From NCBI GenBank assembly GCA_019412865.1, contig DXOJ01000344.1, forward strand, positions 1-21,020: a stretch of 21,020 nt of DNA, given 5' to 3'. Shown here in pieces: positions 15,628 through 21,020 of the stretch (position 1 is the stretch's first letter; every line of letters starts with the position of its first letter). The notes beneath the pieces are model-generated. The model did no database searches. It saw nothing but the letters and a program-made list of their open reading frames with translations, and was not told the origin of the DNA. A program made the position numbers and the translations under genes. Source of the DNA: Bacteroides sp. (lineage in GTDB: Bacteria; Bacteroidota; Bacteroidia; Bacteroidales; Bacteroidaceae).

Positions 15628-16935
15628 ATGAAACGCATTGAATCCATCGCATGCTGTCTGTTGCTCATCGCAGGGCTCTTTTCCTGCATGACGGACGATG
15701 TGTCTGAAGACTGCCCACACACTGACAGTACGAAGAAAGGCATCGCACAAGTCATGCTCAGCCTGTCTGTCCCCAACAGCCAGCTGCCGTCTCCCGGCAC
15801 ACGCGCCATCAGCGAATCCGGCATCCATTCCCTTTGGCTGTTAGAGTTTGAAAACGGTGCGCTGAAGGAAAAGGCGGACATCACGACGAAATACAACAAT
15901 TCCAACGGGAAACGTCTCTATGTCGCCATCGAAGAGACTGAACATCCGGTCATCCTGTCGGTAGTGGCGAATGTGGACGTATCAGCCCTCGCCATAGGAA
16001 CGCCCCAAGCGGAAACGCTACGGAATCTGACATTTGATAACGCAAGCAGTCTCGAATACATCCCGATGTACGGCGAAAGCCAGGAGTTTGCAGGAATCAG
16101 CCGGGAAAACGCATACGATACAAGCATCGAACTGGTTCGCGCGCTTGCCAAGATAGAGATTCAATACAGCTCCACACAGACAGCGGAGGATTTTACGTTT
16201 TTGGGAATCAAGGTGCTGAATACAAACGCCAAAGGCTACGTAGCAGACATCAACGACATTCCCACGCAACTCCCGGTCGGTGCGGTAGAAGCAAGTCCGG
16301 TCAGCGTTAACGAAGGGTTGAAAACCGCTTCCATCTATCTGGCGGAAACACTCAACAATATCCCGAACAAGGTGCAGGTGCTTGTGCACGGGAGATACAG
16401 GAACACGGATTGCTGGTATCGGCTGGACATGATAAAGCAGACGGAAGGTACGGAAAACATCGAAATCACCGAATTGAAGCGTAATTACAAGTATGTATTC
16501 GCCCTGCAAAACGTGAACTTCGAAGGACGCAGCGAAACGGAAGCCATGAACGGAGAGCCGGACAATAAAGTGTTCGAAGCCAGGGTGATGACCCTCAACG
16601 CCGAAGAAGCCGACATTCTGGACATCACCACCGATGATTACTACTTCCTGGGGGTCAACACTTCCACCCTGCAACTGACACTGAACGCAGAAGGCCTGTG
16701 CTTCACCAAACTGAAGATTCTGACCAACAACCATCAAGAAGGCTGGAGAATCGTGGATGCCCCGGCAGGCAGCACATTCAGCCCCGGTCTGACCGGTGGA
16801 ACAGCCCTCTCCGACGAACAAAGGGAAGTTTCGACGATATGGATTTATATCGACAGGAACTTGATACGGAATGACTTTAACTTTTACGTGACTACCGGCA
16901 AGATAAGGAAAACCATCACGGTGAGAATGCCGTAA
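15628..16935 (+). CDS. Fimbrillin-like lipoprotein, second tip or minor accessory subunit
   Basis: I chose the ATG at 15628, giving 435 residues; a GTG nine bases earlier is also in frame but would precede the basic start of the signal peptide. The lipobox is L-F-S-C (Cys20). A first strand and G-T-R at residues 57-59 follow, giving the same cleavage layout as the shaft and the large tip. The middle has fimbrillin features (E-L-V-R-A-L-A-K-I-E-I near residue 172; L-K-R-N-Y-K-Y-V-F near 288). The last 110 residues form an Ig/BACON-like strand-rich domain ending K-T-I-T-V-R-M-P, with no donor tail. It is therefore most like a tip or minor subunit, comparable in position to the accessory genes downstream of mfa2 in Porphyromonas. 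The gap after the preceding gene is 31 bases. Exact family not recognised. Confidence 0.78.
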   Translation: MKRIESIACCLLLIAGLFSCMTDDVSEDCPHTDSTKKGIAQVMLSLSVPNSQLPSPGTRAISESGIHSLWLLEFENGALKEKADITTKYNNSNGKRLYVAIEETEHPVILSVVANVDVSALAIGTPQAETLRNLTFDNASSLEYIPMYGESQEFAGISRENAYDTSIELVRALAKIEIQYSSTQTAEDFTFLGIKVLNTNAKGYVADINDIPTQLPVGAVEASPVSVNEGLKTASIYLAETLNNIPNKVQVLVHGRYRNTDCWYRLDMIKQTEGTENIEITELKRNYKYVFALQNVNFEGRSETEAMNGEPDNKVFEARVMTLNAEEADILDITTDDYYFLGVNTSTLQLTLNAEGLCFTKLKILTNNHQEGWRIVDAPAGSTFSPGLTGGTALSDEQREVSTIWIYIDRNLIRNDFNFYVTTGKIRKTITVRMP

Positions 16936-16993
16936 CCCTTTCTTCCCCCGTCAGTCCGCATTTCAAAATGTATCACCTATAAAATCTATCACC

Positions 16994-17254
16994 ATGAAAT
17001 CGAAAGACATCCTACAATTAGAAACGTCGGATACGAGCCAAGCCTATCTGTTTGAAGAAAACGGACGCTGGTACGCCTTCGAACATTCAGCCCTGCGGAT
17101 TGAGAAATTCATAAAAGGCTTTGCAGACTTCAAGCACAAAGTGAAGGATGCCTGCGGTCATATAAAGGTCGAAATCGACCTTGCCATCTTACACAAATGC
17201 TCCGTCACGTTATGTGACGATGAAATGCTTGTACTCAATTGCCCCGAAAACTAG
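16994..17254 (+). CDS. Small cytoplasmic protein of unknown function at the end of the pilin operon
   Basis: I do not recognise this 86-residue protein. It has no signal peptide or membrane segment, so it should be cytoplasmic, unlike all other products of the operon. It is rich in charged and aromatic residues, with an N-terminal part likely to form strands (A-Y-L-F-E-E-N-G-R-W-Y-A-F-E), a helix (about 33-52) and a C-terminal strand pair; Cys residues lie at about 54, 69, 74 and 83. It starts 58 bases after the second tip gene with no promoter seen between, so it is probably co-transcribed. A direct repeat TATCACC occurs at 16971-16977 and 16987-16993 just before the ATG, where no Shine-Dalgarno is seen. 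Codon use resembles its neighbours, which supports real coding. A regulatory role is possible but unsupported. Confidence 0.65.
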   Translation: MKSKDILQLETSDTSQAYLFEENGRWYAFEHSALRIEKFIKGFADFKHKVKDACGHIKVEIDLAILHKCSVTLCDDEMLVLNCPEN

Positions 17255-17257
17255 AGG

Positions 17258-17281
17258 ACGCTACTTCCGTAAGCGTACGGA
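17258..17281 (+). other. Two mutually exclusive small hairpins after the small gene
   Basis: ACGCT (17258-17262) can pair with AGCGT (17272-17276), or TCCGTA (17266-17271) with TACGGA (17276-17281); the two overlap. The second is followed by CTCATAATCCTTTTG, so it might be a weak terminator ahead of the stronger one at 17337. Confidence 0.35.
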
Positions 17282-17299
17282 CTCATAATCCTTTTGTAG

Positions 17300-17335
17300 C
17301 AGAATCAATATTGTTTGTTTTGTTTGTGTTCCTCA
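17300..17335. repeat. Copy B of a short dispersed non-coding repeat
   Basis: This is the counterpart of 6839-6871: it begins CAGAATC, contains AATATTG, has a T/G-rich run and ends TTGTGTTCCTCA. It lies directly before the terminator hairpin of the pilin operon. Confidence 0.4.
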
Positions 17336-17336
17336 T

Positions 17337-17386
17337 TCCACTTGGATGCGGTCTGTGAAGATAGTGCCAAGTGGATGGGGATTTTT
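17337..17386 (+). terminator. Terminator of the pilin operon
   Basis: TCCACTTGG (17337-17345) pairs with CCAAGTGGA (17367-17375). Inside, TGC/GTG, a G-A mismatch and GTC/GAT close the loop TGTGAA. TGGGGATTTTTTG follows, a clear T-run. It separates the fimbrial operon from the NfeD-flotillin unit. Confidence 0.85.
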
Positions 17387-17423
17387 TGCCGTAATGCCGT
17401 TACGCAAATTTATGTCCTTTTCC

Positions 17424-17454
17424 TTTGCTTTATCCACACAAACCTGTATATTTG
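17424..17454 (+). promoter_or_regulatory. Consensus Bacteroides promoter of the NfeD-flotillin operon
   Basis: TTTG at 17424-17427, exactly 19 bases, then TATATTTG at 17447-17454: a perfect match to both elements of the primary sigma-factor promoter of Bacteroides. The start point would be near 17461, giving a leader of about 34 bases. This suggests constitutive housekeeping expression. Confidence 0.85.
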
Positions 17455-17494
17455 GAAAATAATTGACCAGTGATTCACTAAACGATTCAAAACC

Positions 17495-17992
17495 ATGAAC
17501 AGCACCATCTTCCTTATCATTGCCCTTGTCACAACAAGCATCTTCCTCATCCAGTTTGTCTTATCCATCTTCTTCGGAGACATAGATGCAGATGTAGATG
17601 TAGACACGGACATCAGCAGCGTCGTCTCCTTCAAAGGGCTTACCCACTTCGGCATAGGATTCGGCTGGTATATGTATCTGGCAGGGAATGCGGGAATCCA
17701 GAGTTACGCCATCGGCATACTGACGGGGCTTTTCTTTGTTTTCGCCGTATGGTTTCTCTACAAGAAAGCGTATCAGCTGCAACAAGTGAATCGTTCCGAA
17801 CCTACCGGACAGCTTGTGGGGCGGGAATGTGTGATCTATTTCAAACAAAGCGGCAACAAATATACCGTACAGGTCAGCCGTGACGGAGCCATGCGCGAAG
17901 TAGATGTTACCTCCGAATCGGGGAAAGTCTACCAGACCGGTGACAGAACCGTCATTACCAATTATCAGAACGGAGTCTTATATATCCAATAA
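17495..17992 (+). CDS. NfeD/YqiJ-like membrane protein with OB-fold domain, flotillin partner
   Basis: The 165-residue protein starts with a membrane helix (about 4-27), followed by an Asp-rich loop G-D-I-D-A-D-V-D-V-D-T-D (28-39). Two more hydrophobic segments follow (about 52-70 and 74-95), then a soluble C-terminal OB-type domain (about 105-165) with V-G-R-E-C-V-I-Y, R-E-V-D-V-T-S-E and V-I-T-N-Y. This is the layout of YqiJ/NfeD1b proteins, which are nearly always encoded next to flotillins and are thought to work with them in membrane microdomains. The flotillin starts 21 bases after its stop, so the two form an operon under the promoter at 17424-17454. The Asp-rich loop, on the side away from the OB domain, is typical of the family but unusually regular here and could bind cations. 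Confidence 0.87.
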   Translation: MNSTIFLIIALVTTSIFLIQFVLSIFFGDIDADVDVDTDISSVVSFKGLTHFGIGFGWYMYLAGNAGIQSYAIGILTGLFFVFAVWFLYKKAYQLQQVNRSEPTGQLVGRECVIYFKQSGNKYTVQVSRDGAMREVDVTSESGKVYQTGDRTVITNYQNGVLYIQ

Positions 17993-18013
17993 TCATTCAA
18001 AATACACTATTTT

Positions 18014-19666
18014 ATGACACAAGAAATGCTAATCATGGCCGCTATCTTAGTGGCGGTCATCCTACTCACCTTCATCGGTATCCTTTCGCGCTACCGCAAA
18101 TGCAAGAGTGACGAAGTCCTCGTTGTTTACGGTAAGACGGGAGGAGACAAGAAATCCGCCAAGCTATATCACGGTGGAGCCGCTTTCGTATGGCCGATTA
18201 TCCAAGGCTATGAATTCCTCTCCATGAAACCGATGCAGATTGACTGCAAGCTGACCGGTGCCCTGTCCGCACAGAACATCCGTGTAGATGTGCCCACCAC
18301 TATCACCGTTGCCATCAGCACCGATGCGGACGTAATGCAAAACGCCGCCGAACGTATGTTGGGACTAAGCATGGACGACAAACAGAATCTGATTACGGAT
18401 GTGGTGTATGGCCAGATGCGTCTGGTTATTGCCGACATGACTATTGAAGAATTGAACTCCGACCGCGACAAATTCCTGTCGAAAGTGAAGGACAACATCG
18501 ACACTGAACTTCGCAAGTTCGGTTTGTACCTGATGAACATCAATATCAGTGACATCCGCGATGCCGCCAACTACATTGTCAACTTAGGTAAGGAAGCTGA
18601 AAGTAAAGCACTGAACGAGGCGCAAGCCAACATCGAGGAACAGGAAAAGCTGGGTGCCATCAAAATTGCCAACCAGATTAAGGAACGCGAAACGAAAGTA
18701 GCGGAAACCCGCAAAGACCAGGATATTGCTATCGCAGAAACGAAGAAACAACAGGAAATCTCGGTTGCCAATGCAGATAAGGACAGAATTTCTCAAGTAG
18801 CCATCGCCAATGCGGAAAAAGAATCACAAGTAGCAAAAGCTGAAGCAGAAAAGAATATCCGTATCGAACAGGCGAATACCGAAAAGGAAAGCCGTGTTGC
18901 CGAACTTAACTCGGATATGGAAATCAAGCAGGCGGAAGCTGCCAAGAAAGCTGCCATCGGACGAAATGACGCACAGAAAGAGGTGGCTCTGTCAAATTCA
19001 GAACTGGCCGTGACGCAAGCTAATGCCGACAAGCAAGCCGGTGAAGCTGCCGCCAGATCGGAAGCTGCCGTACAAACTGCACGTGAAATTGCCCAGAAGG
19101 AGGTAGAAGAAGCCAAAGCACGTAAAGTGGAATCTTCATTGAAAGCTGAAAAGATCGTTCCTGCGGAAATCGCCAGACAGGAAGCTATCCTACAGGCTAA
19201 CGCCATTGCCGAAAAGATTACTCGTGAGGCAGAAGCACGCGCAAAAGCTACTTTGGCACAAGCGGAAGCAGAAGCAAAAGCTATCCAGATGAAACTGGAA
19301 GCAGAAGCGGAAGGTAAGAAACGTTCATTACTTGCTGAAGCGGAAGGTTTCGAAGCAATGGTAAGAGCAGCCGAATCGAACCCGGCCATCGCTATCCAAT
19401 ACAAGATGGTAGACCAATGGAAGGAAATCGCCGGCGAACAGGTAAAGGCATTCGAGCACATGAACTTAGGAAATATCACGGTATTCGACGGAGGAAACGG
19501 TGGCACAAGCAATTTCCTGAATACATTAGTAAAGACAGTAGCTCCGAGCCTTGGTATATTGGACAAGCTTCCTATCGGTGAAACAGTGAAAGGCATTATC
19601 AATCCGGACAGTAAAACGGAGGAAGAGCCTGCAACGAAAGCTGAAGAGAAGAAGGATAAGAAATAA
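18014..19666 (+). CDS. Flotillin (SPFH/band 7 family)
   Basis: This 550-residue protein has an N-terminal membrane segment (about 5-26), an SPFH/band 7 domain (about 30-195, with G-G-A-A-F-V-W-P near 54 and the ending L-M-N-I-N-I-S-D-I), and a very long Ala/Glu/Lys-rich coiled coil (about 195-445) made of repeated E-A-x-A or A-x-A-E-K units with a late E-A-E-A-E-G-K-K-R. The tail has a G-N-I-T-V-F-D-G-G-N-G-G stretch and ends in a charged K/E run. Length and order match the flotillins that oligomerise on the inner membrane and organise microdomains. It is the second gene of the NfeD-flotillin operon and is followed by a strong terminator. A link to the pilus genes next door is not shown: it has its own promoter, and a terminator lies between them. 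Confidence 0.93.
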   Translation: MTQEMLIMAAILVAVILLTFIGILSRYRKCKSDEVLVVYGKTGGDKKSAKLYHGGAAFVWPIIQGYEFLSMKPMQIDCKLTGALSAQNIRVDVPTTITVAISTDADVMQNAAERMLGLSMDDKQNLITDVVYGQMRLVIADMTIEELNSDRDKFLSKVKDNIDTELRKFGLYLMNINISDIRDAANYIVNLGKEAESKALNEAQANIEEQEKLGAIKIANQIKERETKVAETRKDQDIAIAETKKQQEISVANADKDRISQVAIANAEKESQVAKAEAEKNIRIEQANTEKESRVAELNSDMEIKQAEAAKKAAIGRNDAQKEVALSNSELAVTQANADKQAGEAAARSEAAVQTAREIAQKEVEEAKARKVESSLKAEKIVPAEIARQEAILQANAIAEKITREAEARAKATLAQAEAEAKAIQMKLEAEAEGKKRSLLAEAEGFEAMVRAAESNPAIAIQYKMVDQWKEIAGEQVKAFEHMNLGNITVFDGGNGGTSNFLNTLVKTVAPSLGILDKLPIGETVKGIINPDSKTEEEPATKAEEKKDKK

Positions 19667-19682
19667 TCCTGCTCCGACAAAT

Positions 19683-19732
19683 AATAGTGCGCTGATGAAA
19701 GAAAATGATTGTTCTTTCATCAGCGCACTATT
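19683..19732 (+). terminator. Strong terminator after flotillin
   Basis: A perfect 21-bp stem (19683-19703 with 19712-19732) with an eight-base loop AATGATTG begins 16 bases after the stop codon and is followed by TATATAC. The lower part of the stem is A/T pairs, so it can act in both directions. Confidence 0.88.
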
Positions 19733-19757
19733 TATATACACATAAACAAAAAAAGTC

Positions 19758-19788
19758 TTTGAATATTCCCCAATTATTACGTTCTTTG
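19758..19788 (+). promoter_or_regulatory. Possible promoter of the ATPase gene
   Basis: TTTG at 19758-19761, 19 bases, then GTTCTTTG: the -33 element and spacing are perfect, but the -7 element has GT in place of TA. It lies 39 bases before the ATG. Confidence 0.4.
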
Positions 19789-19827
19789 TATTACATAAAA
19801 TATGTAACATAAAAGATATAATAAGAT

Positions 19828-20958
19828 ATGAAACCATATAATCCATTCCTTGTGTACGGTTACAACAGTCCGGAATACTTTTGTGACCGGGAAAAAGAAA
19901 CTGATAAAATGATTTCAGCGTTACAAAACGGGCGGAATCTGACATTAATATCTCCTCGGCGTATGGGAAAGACGGGACTCATCAAAAATGTATTCTACCG
20001 GATGAAACAGGAAAAGAATCCGAATACCGCCTATTTCTACATGGATATCTATCCCACACGCGACTTAAAGGCATTCATACAATTGCTTGCTCAAAATGTT
20101 CTCGGGAAATTGGATACCCTGTCCCAAAATATACTCAGGCAAATGACCGCTTTCTTCAAATCTTGCCGCCCCATAATCAGTACTGACGAAAGAAGCGGTA
20201 TGCCTACCGTAACTCTGGACTTTGCCCCTGCTCATGCCGAACAGACACTAAAAGAAGTGCTCGACTATATGGCAGCTTCAAAAAAACATTGTTACCTTGC
20301 CATTGATGAGTTCCAACAGATTACAGAATATCCGGAAAAAGGTGTAGAAGCATTGCTCCGTTCTCATATCCAATTCATGCCAAATGTACACTTTATATTT
20401 TCCGGAAGTAAAAAACATGTAATGGAAGAAATGTTCAGTTCTGCAAAACGACCTTTTTATCAAAGTACCCAGATTATTGTATTAAAGGAGATTCCATTGG
20501 AGAATTATTATTCATTCGCACACTCATTCTTTGCCAAAGAAAAAAGAGAGCTACCGTTAAAAACATTCTCCTACTTATACCAACTTGAAAACGGACACAC
20601 CTGGTACATTCAAAGCATACTCAACCGATTGTATGAGAAGAAAATCAACCCTATTGATAACCGACTGGTAGATAGCTGTATAAACGACATTTTAGATGAA
20701 CAGGAAACCATATACCAAAGTAACCTGACACTACTAACCAACAATCAAGTGGATCTATTGAAAGCTATTGCCACAGAAGGCTGTATAAAAAGTATAAATG
20801 CCAATGACTTCATCAAAAGGCATCATCTAAAAACGCCCAGCAGCGTTAACGTGGCACTGAAGTCCTTACTAAATAAAGAACTGATATATAATACACCGGA
20901 TGGTTATATTGTCTATGACCGTTTTTTCGGAAAATGGCTGAAAGACACAGTGATCTAA
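19828..20958 (+). CDS. P-loop ATPase of the archaeal-ATPase/AAA type with C-terminal winged helix
   Basis: The 376-residue protein has the N-terminal signature Y-F-C-D-R-E-K-E (17-24), a Walker A of the form P-R-R-M-G-K-T (43-49), a Walker B C-Y-L-A-I-D-E-F (D160, E161) and a sensor-like F-I-F-S-G-S-K-K-H (about 189-197). The last 90 residues look like a winged helix (S-S-V-N-V-A-L-K-S-L-L-N-K-E-L-I-Y) ending D-R-F-F-G-K-W-L. This is the plan of the PF01637-type ATPases, common and often multi-copy in Bacteroides. Their cellular role is mostly unknown. It stands alone, with a terminator before it and none of its neighbours related to it, and its DNA is visibly more A/T-rich than that of the pilus genes, so it may have been acquired separately. 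No signal peptide; cytoplasmic. Confidence 0.85.
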   Translation: MKPYNPFLVYGYNSPEYFCDREKETDKMISALQNGRNLTLISPRRMGKTGLIKNVFYRMKQEKNPNTAYFYMDIYPTRDLKAFIQLLAQNVLGKLDTLSQNILRQMTAFFKSCRPIISTDERSGMPTVTLDFAPAHAEQTLKEVLDYMAASKKHCYLAIDEFQQITEYPEKGVEALLRSHIQFMPNVHFIFSGSKKHVMEEMFSSAKRPFYQSTQIIVLKEIPLENYYSFAHSFFAKEKRELPLKTFSYLYQLENGHTWYIQSILNRLYEKKINPIDNRLVDSCINDILDEQETIYQSNLTLLTNNQVDLLKAIATEGCIKSINANDFIKRHHLKTPSSVNVALKSLLNKELIYNTPDGYIVYDRFFGKWLKDTVI

Positions 20959-20965
20959 CCACACT

Positions 20966-20991
20966 AGAAATGATTTGGCAATTTCATTTCT
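20966..20991 (+). terminator. Possible terminator after the ATPase gene
   Basis: AGAAATGA pairs with TCATTTCT (8 bp, ten-base loop) just after the stop codon. No run of T follows, so it is a weak candidate. Confidence 0.4.
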
Positions 20992-21020
20992 CATATTCTC
21001 ATAATATTTGATTAATAACC

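Noticed and set aside
18600..19330. Apparent internal repeats in the DNA of the flotillin gene
   Set aside because: These encode the normal Ala/Glu heptad-like coiled coil of the family; they are not a tandem DNA repeat.
18793..19680. 295-codon minus-strand frame opposite the flotillin coiled coil
   Set aside because: It is the Ser/Ala/Phe-rich mirror of the Ala/Glu/Lys coding repeats and has no ribosome site or domain.

Overview
The window reads as chromosomal DNA of a gut Bacteroides species or a close relative. The signs are promoters of the Bacteroides type (TTTG, about 19 bases, TAnnTTTG), mostly weak Shine-Dalgarno sequences, a hybrid two-component system with a periplasmic propeller, and a Bacteroidia-type (type V) fimbrial locus of lipoprotein pilins. 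No mobile element, CRISPR array, tRNA or rRNA was seen.

Layout. The left part (1-6776) is on the minus strand: an EamA-type transporter behind truA, then a 1372-residue hybrid two-component regulator, then an unrecognised lipoprotein with its own promoter. The middle (7230-17254) is on the plus strand and is the fimbrial locus. A two-gene unit (DUF3575-type barrel protein, then a DUF3868/OmpA-like/TPR protein) ends in a hairpin terminator. A second unit follows, with a promoter at 9622-9653, a leader of about 280 bases, the Mfa1-like shaft pilin, the Mfa2/FimB-like anchor, two further fimbrillin-like lipoproteins that look like tip or accessory subunits, and a small cytoplasmic protein of unknown role. 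The right part (17424-20958) holds an NfeD/YqiJ-like protein and a flotillin under a perfect consensus promoter, a 21-bp terminator hairpin, and a solitary P-loop ATPase.

How the genes fit together. The pilins carry Sec/lipobox signals. Three of the four have a Thr-Arg site about 30-40 residues past the lipid cysteine, as expected for Arg-specific removal of the first strand. The shaft and the anchor share a C-terminal W-x-V-N-L-N-x-F-x-L tail that the two putative tips lack. This division of motifs fits donor-strand assembly: the shaft has both, the anchor only the tail, the tips only the cleavage site.

The most unusual single gene is the hybrid regulator. Its receiver and AraC-type DNA-binding domain look intact, but its kinase H-box has Lys in place of His and its ATP-binding glycine boxes are degraded, so it looks like a pseudokinase. 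It sits beside a pilus locus and no polysaccharide-utilisation genes are visible. The two fimbrial transcription units also end in hairpins of the same design (UGUGAA loop, three pairs with a compensatory change, a purine-purine mismatch, an outer stem).
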